Origin: DTFZ01 sp964510055
Lineage (GTDB): Bacteria > Bacillota > Clostridia > Christensenellales > SZUA-584
DNA length: 64,000 nt
Reading direction: 5' to 3'
NCBI GenBank assembly: GCA_964510055.1
Contig: CAZDZY010000001.1
Span: 1-64,000 of the forward strand
In this document: positions 1 through 9,265 of the stretch, piece after piece
Layout of the letters: each line of letters opens with the position of its first letter
Numbering within the stretch: position 1 is the first letter of the stretch
Notes under the pieces: generated by a model
Told to the model about the DNA's origin: nothing
What the model saw: the letters and a program-made list of their open reading frames with translations, nothing else
Database searches by the model: none
Made by a program: the position numbers and the translations under genes

Positions 1-239
1 TTGAGTGCTAACAGCTATTAATATAATATATAAGGGATATGATGGCAAACCCCGTATATGCCGCGATTTGCGCACTATTTCCCTCTAAAACCGTTTATCG
101 TGCTGCATCTTTTATTATCTACAGAAACGTCATTAATACTGCCGCTTTCGGTTTTACAATAATTATTACCTTTGTATGGCAGGACTTTTTTAGTCGTATG
201 TTGAATTATACTTACACAAATCAAGGTAGGGGTATATAT

Positions 240-689
240 ATGGATAAATGGGATAAGCGGTTCATGGACCTGACCAAGACCATTGCGAAATGGTCAAGCT
301 GCTTTAAAGAAGACAGGAATGTCGGCGCGATAATCGTTAAAAACAAGCGCATACTGACAACAGGCTACAACGGGGCGCCCGCCGGGGTAAAAAGCTGCAA
401 GGAGCGCGGCGAGTGCCTGCGAAAAAAACTCGATATCCCCTCCGGCAAGCAGCACGAACTCTGTTACGCGATACACGCCGAGCAGAACGCCGTCATACAG
501 GCCGCACGCTTAGGCGTAAGCATAGAGGGGGCGACGCTCTACTGCACGCATCAGCCGTGCGCCATATGTTCTAAAATAATCGTTAATGCGGGAATAGTAA
601 AAGTCGTCTATTCAAAGCCCTACCCTGATGAGTTTGCGCAGGAAATAATGAAGGAATCGGGCGTAAAAATCATTCAATACAAAGCGTAA
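240..689 (+). CDS. comEB: dCMP deaminase (ComEB-like), 149 aa
   Basis: Zinc-dependent deaminase that would convert dCMP to dUMP for dTTP synthesis in the cytosol. The protein shows the HAE zinc/catalytic motif (HAEQNAV) and the downstream PCAIC cysteine pair that completes the metal site, with a TGYNGAP substrate-side segment before it. I place the start at the ATG at 240 because AAGGTAGGGG lies just upstream and the N-terminus MDKWDKRF matches the family. The reading frame stays open back to position 39, but those 67 extra residues look unlike the family. It stands alone before the topoisomerase promoter. Family assignment is firm; substrate specificity (dCMP rather than another cytidine) is inferred from length and motif spacing. 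Confidence 0.92.
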   Translation: MDKWDKRFMDLTKTIAKWSSCFKEDRNVGAIIVKNKRILTTGYNGAPAGVKSCKERGECLRKKLDIPSGKQHELCYAIHAEQNAVIQAARLGVSIEGATLYCTHQPCAICSKIIVNAGIVKVVYSKPYPDEFAQEIMKESGVKIIQYKA

Positions 690-728
690 TGTTTTTAATG
701 TTCATCTACTAAAACCCGAACAAATGTA

Positions 729-757
729 TTGATAAAAGTATTATGGAAATATATAAT
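729..757 (+). promoter_or_regulatory. Sigma-A type promoter for the topoisomerase operon
   Basis: TTGATA (729-734) and TATAAT (752-757) are separated by exactly 17 bp, 58 bp before the ATG at 815. The -10 box is perfect. Seen by eye only. Confidence 0.6.
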
Positions 758-814
758 GTGTATGTGATTTTTACTGCATACAATATTTAGTTATGCTTTT
801 TTGAGGGAGGACAT

Positions 815-2785
815 ATGGCCAAGGAATACAGCGCCGGAGATATACAGGTGCTCGAAGGGCTCGACGCGGTACGCAAACGCCCCGGCATGTATATAGGTTC
901 CACCGGCCCCAAGGGGCTTCATCATCTTTTGTGGGAGATAGTAGACAACGCGGTCGACGAAGCGGCAAACGGATTTGCGGATAAAATCAACGTTACGCTC
1001 CACGAGGACAATTCCGTTACCGTGGAAGATAATGGAAGAGGGATACCCGTTGGCCTTCATCCCGATTTGAAAGTATCGGGTGTGGAGGTCGTATTCACCC
1101 AGCTGCACGCGGGAGGTAAGTTCAACAGCGATAATTACGTGTATTCGGGCGGATTGCACGGCGTAGGCGCTTCAGTGGTAAACGCGCTCTCGAGGTCGCT
1201 CACGGCCACGATATTTCTAAGCGGGAAGGTTTATGAGCAGAACTTCAGGAGCGCCATGAAGAACGGAAAAATAGAGAGCGGAAGGCCGGTCTCAAAGCTC
1301 GAGGAGATCGGAACGACAAAGAACCGCGGCTCGAAGATAACATTCCTGCCTGATGACCGCGTGTTCGAAACGATATCCATGAATTTCGATACAGTGGCTT
1401 CGCACCTTCGGGTACTATCTTATCTTACCAAAGGAGTCAAGATAACGCTTGTCGACGAACGCCAGAAAAAGGACGGGAAACCGAGAAAGATAGTATTCGA
1501 TTACCAGGGCGGCATAGTCGATTTCGTGCAGTACCTCAACGAAGATAAGACTGTGCTTCATAAGACTCCCATTTATTTTGAAAGCGACAAAGGCGATATA
1601 AGGATCGAGATAGCGCTGCAGTATAACGATACGTATAACGAAAACATACTGTCGTTCGTCAACAACATACAGACCGCCGACGGCGGGACGCATGTTACAG
1701 GATTCAAGGCCGCCCATACGAAGGTCATGAACGAGTACGCGCGCCAGGCGGGCCTTTTGAAAGACAAAGAGGAAAACCTGTCGGGCGACGATTTCCGCGA
1801 AGGCCTATCCGCCGTAATAAGCGTAAAGATGAAAGACGCGCAGTTCGAAGGCCAGACAAAGGCGAGGCTCGGCAATACTGAGGTGAAGACCATAGTGGAA
1901 AACATAGTGCAGGACAAGCTCTCGCTGTTCCTCGCGGACCTCAACAATACCGCCATGGTCACAGAGCTTGTCGGCAAGGCCGTAAAGGCCGCGAAAGCGA
2001 GGGAGGCCGCGGCTAAGGCGAAAAAGCTCGAGCGCCAGCGCAGCAAGCTCGAGGGCGCTCCATTGGTAGGCAAACTTTCGAGCTGCACCGGGAAAGACGC
2101 CGAAAAGAACGAGCTTTTCATAGTAGAGGGCGACAGCGCGGGCGGCAGCGCAAAACAGGGGCGCGACCGCCGTTTTCAGGCTATATTGCCGCTTCGCGGC
2201 AAACCTTTGAACGTGGAAAAAAAGCGGCTCGACCAGGTCATAGAAAACGTCGAGTTCCGCTCGATCATAACAGCCATAGGCACCGGATTCGACGGCGTCT
2301 TCGAGGAAGAATACCTCAACTACCACAAAATAATAATACTTGCCGATGCCGACCAGGACGGCGCGCATATCCGCGCGATATTATTGACGTTCTTTTACCG
2401 GTATTTCAGGGACCTGCTTACCGCGGGGCATATATACATCGGGCGCCCGCCGCTTTACCGCGTGTACAAAGGCGCGAAGTCGGTCTACGCATATACCGAT
2501 TCCGAACTCAGGGCCGCCCAGGAAGAAATAGGCAAGGACGCGAGCGTGCAGCGTTATAAAGGCCTCGGTGAAATGAACCCTGAGCAGCTCTGGGAAACGA
2601 CGATGAACCCTGCGGTAAGGAAGCTCTACCGCGTGGAGCTCGACGACGTCGCGGAGGCCGAGCACCTGGTTACGCTTCTTATGGGGGACAAGCCGGAGCC
2701 GCGCAAAGAATACATTTCGGAACACGCGAATTTCAACAAGGAAGACAGCTTTTATAAAGAGAAGGTGATGGAAGTTGCCCAGTAA
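815..2785 (+). CDS. parE: Type IIA DNA topoisomerase ATPase subunit (ParE/GyrB family), 656 aa
   Basis: ATP-hydrolysing subunit of a heterotetrameric type IIA topoisomerase. Visible in order: a GHKL ATPase domain with EIVDNAVDEA and the glycine-rich GGLHGVGASVVNAL, a transducer segment containing QTKARLGN, and the TOPRIM domain with EGDSAGGSAKQGRDR and the metal-binding DADQDG. The length, the segment ILSFVNN and the wording NELFIVEGDSAGG before the TOPRIM core look closer to Firmicutes ParE than to GyrB. The partner subunit, however, carries a gyrase-like motif, so the enzyme could be a second gyrase. AGGGAGG precedes the ATG. The stop overlaps the next gene by 11 nt, implying translational coupling. 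Confidence 0.9.
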   Translation: MAKEYSAGDIQVLEGLDAVRKRPGMYIGSTGPKGLHHLLWEIVDNAVDEAANGFADKINVTLHEDNSVTVEDNGRGIPVGLHPDLKVSGVEVVFTQLHAGGKFNSDNYVYSGGLHGVGASVVNALSRSLTATIFLSGKVYEQNFRSAMKNGKIESGRPVSKLEEIGTTKNRGSKITFLPDDRVFETISMNFDTVASHLRVLSYLTKGVKITLVDERQKKDGKPRKIVFDYQGGIVDFVQYLNEDKTVLHKTPIYFESDKGDIRIEIALQYNDTYNENILSFVNNIQTADGGTHVTGFKAAHTKVMNEYARQAGLLKDKEENLSGDDFREGLSAVISVKMKDAQFEGQTKARLGNTEVKTIVENIVQDKLSLFLADLNNTAMVTELVGKAVKAAKAREAAAKAKKLERQRSKLEGAPLVGKLSSCTGKDAEKNELFIVEGDSAGGSAKQGRDRRFQAILPLRGKPLNVEKKRLDQVIENVEFRSIITAIGTGFDGVFEEEYLNYHKIIILADADQDGAHIRAILLTFFYRYFRDLLTAGHIYIGRPPLYRVYKGAKSVYAYTDSELRAAQEEIGKDASVQRYKGLGEMNPEQLWETTMNPAVRKLYRVELDDVAEAEHLVTLLMGDKPEPRKEYISEHANFNKEDSFYKEKVMEVAQ

Positions 2786-5204
2786 TAACGAACCAACAGC
2801 AAGCGAAGTAACCCCCATCTCGATGAGCGACGTGATGCACGACTCTATGCTCCCGTTCGCCGAATACGTGATAATGGACAGGGCTTTGCCCCGCGTTGAG
2901 GACGGCTTAAAGCCTGTTCAGCGCAGGATACTTTATACCATGCTTGAGCTCGGCCTCACTCCCGATAAGCCGCACAGGAAGTCGGCGAGGATAGTCGGCG
3001 ATACTTTAGGAAAATACCACCCGCACGGCGATACTTCGGTCTACGATGCTATGGTGCGCATGGCGCAGGATTTTGTTATGCGCGCGCCCCTCGTTTCGGG
3101 GCACGGCAATTTTGGCAGTATGGACGGCGATCCCGCCGCTGCCATGCGGTACACGGAAGCGCGCCTTTCCCCTATCGCCATGGAGATGCTCGCGCATATA
3201 CAGAAAGACACGGTCCGCTTCTCTTTCAACTTCGACGATACGCTCAAAGAACCGGAGATGCTGCCCGCGAGGTTCCCGAACCTGCTCGTAAACGGCGCCG
3301 CGGGCATAGCCGTAGGCCTTGCCACAAACATACCGCCGCACAATCTGGGCGAAGTCATAGACGGCGTTGTTGCGCGGATCAGGAACCCGAAGCTTACGCT
3401 CGAAGAGCTGATGGTATTTATAAAAGGCCCCGACTTCCCCACCGGCGGTTATATGCTGAATCTGGAGGAATTAAAGACCGCTTACGAGACAGGCCGCGGC
3501 AAGATAACGCTGCGGGCTAAAACCGTAATAGAGAAGAGCGCGAACGGAAAGACAAAAATTGTTGTTACCGAGATGCCGTACCAGATAAACAAGGCGGCCA
3601 TGCTCGAAAAGATACTGCAGATAACCGAACAGAAAAAGGAGATGTTTGCGGGCATTGCCGACATACGCGACGAGTCGGACCGCACCGGCGTACGCGCAGT
3701 CATCGAAGTTCGCAAAGATTACGACCCGAAGAAGATACTGAACTGCCTCTATAAATACTCCGATTTGCAGACAACGTTCGGCATCAACATGGTATGCATA
3801 GCAGACGGGCAGCCTAAGCAGCTCTCGCTGATGAGCATAATAGACCACTATATCAAGTTCCAGAAAGACGTCGTTACCCGCCGCACGAAGTTCGACCTCG
3901 AGCGCGCAAAACAGCGTGAGCATATACTAAAAGGCCTCATCATAGCGGTGCAGAACATCGACGAAGTGATACGGATAATAAAATCTTCCGCGTCTCCCAA
4001 GGAAGCGGGCGCGCGCCTCATGACGCGGTTCGGCCTTTCGCAGATACAGGCGCAGGCGATACTCGATATGCGCCTCGCAAGGCTCACAGCCCTCGAGATA
4101 GAGGCTCTTGAAAAGGAATATCAGTTCATACTCGAAACTATAGCAAGGCTTGAAGCCATACTCGCTTCCGAAAAGAAGCTTATGCAGGTCATAACGAACG
4201 AGCTTATTGAAATAAAAGAGAAATACGGGGATAAGCGCAGGACGACGATACTCGAAGAGAACCACGAGGTGGAGATAAACGAGGACGAATATAAGTCGGT
4301 CGAGGAATGCGTTATAATGCTGACGCAGAGCGACTTCTTAAAGCGCGTGAACCAGAAATCGTACCAGAAGTCTGCGCAATCGGTCGCTGAAGGCGATATC
4401 GTGAAGCGCATAGTCCCTTCCGCTACCGACCGACGGGTGCAGATATTCACTAATCTCGGGAACCTGTATTCCCTGCCCGCTGCTGATATACCCGAGTGCA
4501 AGCCAAAAGATAAAGGCAAGCCTCTCGCGGCCATACTCGCGGGCATAAACCCCAGCGAGAGCATAGTCGGGATCTTCTCTGTCTCGGATTTTAAATCGGG
4601 GGATATCGTTTTTGCTACAAAGAACGGCCTTATCAAGAGGACGGCTCTAAGCGAGTACGACGTCCGCAACAAAAAAATCGTCGCATGCGGGCTCGGCGAA
4701 AACGACAGCATAATATCAGTTAATCTGATACAAAGCGAGAGCGACTGGATAGCCGTCTCAAAGAGCGGCATGGCGATACGCTTCCCGTCCGCTGAAGTAT
4801 CCGTGATGGGAAGGCCGGCGAAAGGCGTAAAGTGCATGGCTCTCGGCAAAGAAGACAGCGTAGTTATGGCTTCGCCTATAGGCGAGCAGGATGATATCGC
4901 CATATTTACAGACCTTGGGTACGCTAAGCTGACGAAGGTCTATAATTTTGAAACGCAGCGCAGGGGCGGCAAGGGAGTGATAGCGATGGCTATGCAGAAA
5001 AACGGCGCAACGGGGACATATATCGCCGCCGCTTTACCGGTATCGGAACCCTGCGGAATAGTAGTTACGCTCAGATCGGGAACAAGCTGCGACCTTTCCA
5101 CCGAACAGCTCGAACGCTCGGGACGGACGACGAAGGGAACTCCCGCCGTTATGGCGGTGCTCGGCGACTGCGTCGTGTCGGCGAACAGATCGTTTATATC
5201 GTAG
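2775..5204 (+). CDS. parC: Type IIA DNA topoisomerase breakage-reunion subunit (ParC/GyrA family), 809 aa
   Basis: DNA cleavage subunit partnering the upstream gene. The catalytic tyrosine is Tyr126 in AAMRYTEARL. The quinolone-resistance region reads HPHGDTSVYDAM, with Thr87 where E. coli GyrA has Ser83. A C-terminal six-bladed propeller starts near residue 510. A perfect GyrA box, QRRGGKG, lies at residues 728-734, which by alignment to E. coli GyrA falls in a late blade (about blade 5) rather than in blade 1. The TTG start at 2775 is chosen because AAGGTGATGG sits directly upstream, within the end of the previous gene; the next candidate ATG is 16 codons further. Assignment as topoisomerase IV or a second gyrase cannot be settled by reading. 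Confidence 0.9.
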   Translation: MPSNNEPTASEVTPISMSDVMHDSMLPFAEYVIMDRALPRVEDGLKPVQRRILYTMLELGLTPDKPHRKSARIVGDTLGKYHPHGDTSVYDAMVRMAQDFVMRAPLVSGHGNFGSMDGDPAAAMRYTEARLSPIAMEMLAHIQKDTVRFSFNFDDTLKEPEMLPARFPNLLVNGAAGIAVGLATNIPPHNLGEVIDGVVARIRNPKLTLEELMVFIKGPDFPTGGYMLNLEELKTAYETGRGKITLRAKTVIEKSANGKTKIVVTEMPYQINKAAMLEKILQITEQKKEMFAGIADIRDESDRTGVRAVIEVRKDYDPKKILNCLYKYSDLQTTFGINMVCIADGQPKQLSLMSIIDHYIKFQKDVVTRRTKFDLERAKQREHILKGLIIAVQNIDEVIRIIKSSASPKEAGARLMTRFGLSQIQAQAILDMRLARLTALEIEALEKEYQFILETIARLEAILASEKKLMQVITNELIEIKEKYGDKRRTTILEENHEVEINEDEYKSVEECVIMLTQSDFLKRVNQKSYQKSAQSVAEGDIVKRIVPSATDRRVQIFTNLGNLYSLPAADIPECKPKDKGKPLAAILAGINPSESIVGIFSVSDFKSGDIVFATKNGLIKRTALSEYDVRNKKIVACGLGENDSIISVNLIQSESDWIAVSKSGMAIRFPSAEVSVMGRPAKGVKCMALGKEDSVVMASPIGEQDDIAIFTDLGYAKLTKVYNFETQRRGGKGVIAMAMQKNGATGTYIAAALPVSEPCGIVVTLRSGTSCDLSTEQLERSGRTTKGTPAVMAVLGDCVVSANRSFIS

Positions 5205-5242
5205 CAACAGGCAATAGAACAAACGCAACTATTATGATCACC

Positions 5243-5271
5243 ATCCCCCCGGCTTCGCCGGGGGGATTTTT
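5243..5271 (+). terminator. Intrinsic terminator after the topoisomerase operon
   Basis: Perfect GC-rich hairpin ATCCCCCCGGC-TTC-GCCGGGGGGAT followed by TTTT. It reads correctly only on the plus strand. Confidence 0.9.
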
Positions 5272-5283
5272 GCTAAACGCAGG

Positions 5284-5925
5284 TCAAAGCAATTCTTTAA
5301 GGGCCGCAAGATCGACCGGCTTTGCGAGGTGCTTATCAAATCCGGCTTTTAACGCGCGCTCCGCGTCGCCTTTGCCCGCATATCCGCTCAAGGCGATCAG
5401 GCGTATATCCTTTAATTCCTTGTCGTTTCTTATACTTTCCGCAAAATCGTACCCGTTCATAACANNNNNNNNNNCGATATCGCAGATAATAACATCCGGC
5501 CTGATTTTTTTTAGCCTGGCTTAAGCCTTCTATGCCGTCATAAGCGACATAAACAATATTACCTATCGAGGAAAGCATGGTATTCAGCAAGTCCGCAAAA
5601 CCCCTGTTATCCTCAATGATCAATACATTTAGCCTTTTTTTATCAGTGTCTCCCATTATCGTGCCCCCTGACTTTGAATTATCTTCCGATGTGATCGGCA
5701 AACGTATCGTAAATCTAGATCCTTTTCCCAAACCGCCGCTGGACGCGCTAACGCTGCCTCCATGCAGGTCCACAATGCCTTTAACTATGGAAAGGCCAAG
5801 CCCGAGGCCCCCGCCGCTTTTTTATTGATATGGAAAAAACGCCATTCGCGGTCTAGCGAGAAAACGCCGTCCTCTGTGTTATTGAGCATCTCTTCCGCGC
5901 GTATTTCGAAACGTTCTTTTCCCAT
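5284..5925 (-). pseudogene. Remnant of a hybrid sensor histidine kinase with receiver domain
   Basis: Reading from 5925 leftward, an ATG with AAGGGAAG upstream opens a PAS-domain start (EEMLNNTEDGVFSLDREW, then FHINKK). The frame then ends at a TAG, while another frame jumps straight to the last ATP-binding box of a histidine kinase (GGGLGLGLSIVKGIVDLHGG), so the rest of PAS, the dimerisation domain and the N-box are missing. A receiver domain follows (VLIIEDNRGFADLL). Near 5512-5519 a run of eight A replaces the seven needed to keep frame into DVIICDI, and ten Ns follow. Beyond the gap the domain resumes (MNGYDFAESI, LIALSGYAGKGD, HLAKPVDLAAL) to a stop at 5284. The lesions could be real decay or assembly error around the gap. 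Confidence 0.8.
5465..5474. other. Assembly gap (10 N)
   Basis: Ten ambiguous bases inside the receiver domain remnant. The bases missing would encode the loop just after the phospho-acceptor aspartate; in-frame continuation on both sides suggests the true gap is close to the shown length. Confidence 0.95.
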
Positions 5926-6154
5926 AAAATTGCTTCCCTTTTTACTCATCATTTTTTCTTTCATGGAAACATCTTTATTCAGTTTATTTAAAATTATCTG
6001 CCCAAACGAAGATCAAATTGCTTTTACCGGGTGAATAGCGGTACAAGAAACCGCGAGAATTATATTACATATTATTTTATCATAATAACACAAAATTCGC
6101 ATAAAAATCTCATGGTGTGACAATAAACGGTAATAAGGTCGTGTTTGAAGGCTT

Positions 6155-6191
6155 CATATAAAACAGGGTTCCAACACTTATTGGAACCCTG
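6155..6191 (-). terminator. Intrinsic terminator of the DUF4097 operon
   Basis: On the minus strand CAGGGTTCCAA and TTGGAACCCTG form an 11-bp perfect stem with a 6-nt loop, followed by TTTTATAT. It lies about 35 bp past the stop of the last operon gene. Confidence 0.85.
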
Positions 6192-6224
6192 CTTCCATAA
6201 CGAACGATCATTGGTCGTCCCCGA

Positions 6225-7103
6225 TCATCTTTTCAACACATTTACGTTGCCGGAGCTCGTCCTAAGTTCTACAACCGCCCCGCCGCCATTCACGTCGCCT
6301 TCAAGCCTGTTCCGATCTGTCCTGCCGCTTACGAGTATATCGAAATCGCACGTGACGTTACCCGAAGACACGCGGGCGTTAAGAGTAAATGCTGCCTGCG
6401 GGTCGAGGTGTACGTTTATGTTGCCGCTCGACAGCTTCGCTGTTATGTCCGAGACTTCTTTCCCGGATATATCGACGTCGATATTGCCCGACGAATTTTC
6501 CGCGTAAACGGTCCCTGACACAGCCGATATGTTGATGTTGCCCGACGAATTCTTTACATTTACAGGCCCGTTTGTGTTCTCTATCCTGATGTTGCCCGAG
6601 TGGCAGTCCGTCTCTATGTTCTTAAAGCTCCCGCCCGTTATTATTACGTTGCCCGACGAGTTTTCAAGCTTTAATCCCGCAACGAGATCCTGCGGCAGCC
6701 GAATTGTCATCTTCATGTTGCTGCTGACGTTGTGTTTAAGACTGCCCGGTTCGAACTCTATGCTCAGCCTGCCGCCCTCCGCGGATACAAAAAGATATTT
6801 ATCCTTCTTTTCGCTCGCGTTGAAATGGCCTTTGAGCTCCACGCCCGGCTCGCCGGCTTCAACGTTCACGTCTCCGAACGGCAGCGATATATCGACCTGC
6901 GTTATCCCCGCAACGCTGAAGTCCGCGCTCTCGTCTACATCTACCCGTTTCCCGCCGAAATCGAACCATTCCCCGATGTTGAAGTTCCAGTTCCAATCCC
7001 ATGGCCATCCCCCTCCTTCAGAGCTTATAGCCATGACCGATATCCCCGCGATGAAAATGACGCTTATCAGTAAAACTATGATGACTGCTATGGTTTTATT
7101 CAT
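6225..7103 (-). CDS. Membrane-anchored DUF4097-type beta-repeat protein, 292 aa
   Basis: N-terminal hydrophobic segment (about residues 5-25), then a tryptophan-rich patch (WPWDWNWNF), then a series of short repeats built on (S)SGN(I/V), spaced 15-25 residues, typical of the DUF4097 adhesin-like family that probably folds as a beta-solenoid outside the membrane. Function is not known for the family; members often sit beside PadR and DUF1700 genes and are thought to act in envelope homeostasis. It is the last gene of the padR operon and a paralogue of the protein at 7633-8703. An AGGAGG site precedes the ATG. Confidence 0.85.
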   Translation of the reverse strand: MNKTIAVIIVLLISVIFIAGISVMAISSEGGGWPWDWNWNFNIGEWFDFGGKRVDVDESADFSVAGITQVDISLPFGDVNVEAGEPGVELKGHFNASEKKDKYLFVSAEGGRLSIEFEPGSLKHNVSSNMKMTIRLPQDLVAGLKLENSSGNVIITGGSFKNIETDCHSGNIRIENTNGPVNVKNSSGNINISAVSGTVYAENSSGNIDVDISGKEVSDITAKLSSGNINVHLDPQAAFTLNARVSSGNVTCDFDILVSGRTDRNRLEGDVNGGGAVVELRTSSGNVNVLKR

Positions 7104-7126
7104 ATTGACCTCCTATTGATCTAAAA

Positions 7127-7510
7127 TTATTGCTTTTTTGTGCCGCAGTATGGGCAGTACGCAAAGCTTTCGTCAAAGCCCTTGCCGCAATTCTGGCACG
7201 CAGCCCATAGATCTTCGTATCCGGCAGATCCCGTGCGTACCTTCTCCAAACGCGAAAAGTCTATCGTATCCGCGTCTTTAAGCTTCTTTGCGTATTCTGC
7301 CGGTGCCTTGTATACGGGACCGCAGCAGCTTAAGGTTATATAATATTTACGGTTCCACCTGAACGTCGGTATAAAGAATATATGGAAATATGTAAAGCTC
7401 TCAAACAATACCGCCTGCGTATACTTCCCGCAATCCGGGCAGACCGCAGCGCCAAAAGTCTTTATCTTTTTTTCTTTGCTCTCTATCCCGAAGATACCTA
7501 TAAAAAACAT
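7127..7510 (-). CDS. Zinc-ribbon protein, 127 aa
   Basis: Small cytosolic-looking protein with cysteine pairs at both ends: CPDCGK near residue 24 and CQNCGK plus CPYCGTKK at the C-terminus, giving one or two treble-clef or ribbon zinc sites. Between them lies an aromatic segment (FTYFHIFFIPTFRWNRKYY) common in small Firmicutes zinc-ribbon proteins of unknown role. It is inserted between two DUF4097 genes but is preceded by a hairpin at 7579-7603, so its expression may be partly separate from the upstream part of the operon. Confidence 0.75.
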   Translation of the reverse strand: MFFIGIFGIESKEKKIKTFGAAVCPDCGKYTQAVLFESFTYFHIFFIPTFRWNRKYYITLSCCGPVYKAPAEYAKKLKDADTIDFSRLEKVRTGSAGYEDLWAACQNCGKGFDESFAYCPYCGTKKQ

Positions 7511-7578
7511 GGGATGCCTCCCATGCTTATTATAGTAAAAATTGCATGAAAATCAAGCAAATATCAGGCTCGTTCGGT

Positions 7579-7603
7579 AAAAGGCGGCCCGAAAGCCGCC
7601 TTT
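7579..7603 (-). terminator. Hairpin, probable (partial) terminator within the DUF4097 operon
   Basis: AAAGGCGGC and GCCGCCTTT pair over 9 bp with a 6-nt loop. Only four T residues follow on the minus strand, so read-through into the zinc-ribbon gene is likely. Confidence 0.6.
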
Positions 7604-7632
7604 CCACCCTGATATTATAACCGCTTTGATAT

Positions 7633-8703
7633 CTACTTCCCGATTATGTCTATATTTCCCGACGTTACCCTGAGGCTTACAAGCAGGCCGCCGCCGTTAC
7701 ATTTGCCCGAGATGTTATCGCCCGCGTAATTATTATCCAGCGACCCTGATACCGATATGCCGAGGTCGGTTCTTATATTGCCCGACGTCGTATTTGCTTC
7801 CAGATCGAACGCCGCGCTCATGGGCATATAAATCTTTACATTGCCGCTTGTGAGCCCGACAGTTATGGGCGGCACAGGGCCTTCCGCAACGTCTATCGAT
7901 ATGCCGCCCGACGTTCCTTCCGCGTTAACAGTACCCCTCGCGCCTGTTATATCGATATCGCCCGACGTGCACCCAGCGTCGATCGCATCCGATGCGTCCT
8001 CTATGATTATATTGCCGGACGTGGATCGGGCGTATATTGTTCCCGTTGTGCCGCTGACGCTGATGCTTCCCGAACGGCATGTCATCTTCATTCCGCCAAG
8101 CCCGGACGTTTCCACCCTCGTATCTCCTGAAGACATATCGCTTGTGAAAGACTCAGCCGTGCAATCCCTTACCGTTATATTGCCGCTCGAACCCCGCACC
8201 TCTACGCTGCCAAGCTTCATGCCGGCTATGTCAGTATTGCCCGACGAGCAGTGCACGGAAACGTCCAGCATGCTCTCTTCCGGCAGATACACCGTAAGGT
8301 CCAGGTCCTCGAATACGCTCAATAAATCAAAGTTGAATAAGTGCCAGCTGTCATTCTTTACGCTGATAAGCAGCTCCCCGTTTTCCATAGTCACGCCAAG
8401 GTAGTTTTCCCGCTGGCCCCCGGGCGCGACTTTTCCCTTGAGTTCGACTTTGGCCGCATCCGACGGTACTATGTGGATATCCGCCGAGTCGGCTTCTATG
8501 GTTATATTGCTGACGCGGGCAAGGTCAATCGCGCTGCTTTCGTCTACTTCTATCATATACCCGTCGAATATATTTCTAATATCGCCGATATTCTTAAAGC
8601 CGCCTACGCTGCCGATCAATATCCCGAGCGTTACTCCTATGCCTATGACGCTTGCTAAAAATATGCTGCCGAATATGATAACGACTTTTTTTGTGCTACT
8701 CAT
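7633..8703 (-). CDS. Membrane-anchored DUF4097-type beta-repeat protein, 356 aa
   Basis: Larger paralogue of the 6225-7103 protein. A hydrophobic N-terminal segment (residues 8-33) is followed by about ten SSGN/TSGN turns (for example SSGNTDI, RSGSISV, TSGNIII, TSGDIDI), the signature of DUF4097 solenoids. It overlaps the end of the DUF1700 gene by 8 nt, so the two are translationally coupled. In PadR-DUF1700-DUF4097 clusters the DUF1700 membrane protein and DUF4097 partner are assumed to work together; the molecular role is unknown. Confidence 0.87.
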   Translation of the reverse strand: MSSTKKVVIIFGSIFLASVIGIGVTLGILIGSVGGFKNIGDIRNIFDGYMIEVDESSAIDLARVSNITIEADSADIHIVPSDAAKVELKGKVAPGGQRENYLGVTMENGELLISVKNDSWHLFNFDLLSVFEDLDLTVYLPEESMLDVSVHCSSGNTDIAGMKLGSVEVRGSSGNITVRDCTAESFTSDMSSGDTRVETSGLGGMKMTCRSGSISVSGTTGTIYARSTSGNIIIEDASDAIDAGCTSGDIDITGARGTVNAEGTSGGISIDVAEGPVPPITVGLTSGNVKIYMPMSAAFDLEANTTSGNIRTDLGISVSGSLDNNYAGDNISGKCNGGGLLVSLRVTSGNIDIIGK

Positions 8704-9265
8704 TGCCCAAACCTCCTTTTATACCTGTTCTCGTCATGTTAAGGAACTTCATATTGCCCTGGGCGAAAAGCCCCGCGGATTTCATGACTCCTATGAACCC
8801 CAATACCGACAGCGAGATGAGCATCGCGCCCGCAAATACGCCTAAGAACCCGGCAACAGGCAGCGCTCCCAGCAATATCGCCGAGCTTATAAATGTAACG
8901 ACTCCCGCAAGGCCCACTGAACATACCGCTATATACAGCGAGGCTATTACGATATACCCCACCGCCACGACGCAGATCGCGTAAAAGAAGTTCGCTATCC
9001 CCAGGCCCATGGAAGCGGCTACGGCCCTTCCCATACTTTTAAAAGACTTCTGGGCGTTCGCTTCCTCTATCATCTTCTGCGAATAATATTCTTTCGCTAT
9101 CTTTTTCGGGTCGCCCAGCCGCGCGCAGGTCTCTTCTTCGCTCTTCCCCTCGGCGGCCGCGCACGCGAAGTACTCGTTAAAATCCGCCATTATCTCGTCG
9201 TGCTCTTCTTTCGTCATCTTTGTGAGACGACCGGAAAGCTGTCTTAAAAAATCATTTTTATTCAC
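8696..9265 (-). CDS. DUF1700 (HAAS-type) membrane protein, 189 aa
   Basis: The N-terminal 75 residues are the helical DUF1700 signaling region (FLRQLSGRL, then MADFNEYF and ARLGDPKKIAKEYY), followed by four predicted membrane helices in the C-terminal half. Proteins of this type sit next to PadR regulators and are thought to relay a signal to or from the membrane. It overlaps padR by 8 nt on one side and the DUF4097 gene by 8 nt on the other. Confidence 0.85.
   Translation of the reverse strand: MNKNDFLRQLSGRLTKMTKEEHDEIMADFNEYFACAAAEGKSEEETCARLGDPKKIAKEYYSQKMIEEANAQKSFKSMGRAVAASMGLGIANFFYAICVVAVGYIVIASLYIAVCSVGLAGVVTFISSAILLGALPVAGFLGVFAGAMLISLSVLGFIGVMKSAGLFAQGNMKFLNMTRTGIKGGLGNE

Noticed and set aside
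1..239. N-terminal extension of the dCMP deaminase
   Set aside because: The frame is open from 39 but the extra 67 residues do not match the family; the ATG at 240 has the ribosome binding site. No other gene seen in this stretch.
1573..2368. Minus-strand ORFs inside the ParE gene, and similar ones inside other long genes
   Set aside because: Complementary frames of a strongly coding gene, with no ribosome binding sites or family motifs.
5234..5524. Plus-strand ORF after the topoisomerase operon
   Set aside because: Antisense to the receiver-domain remnant and crosses the N gap; the minus-strand reading has clear domain motifs.
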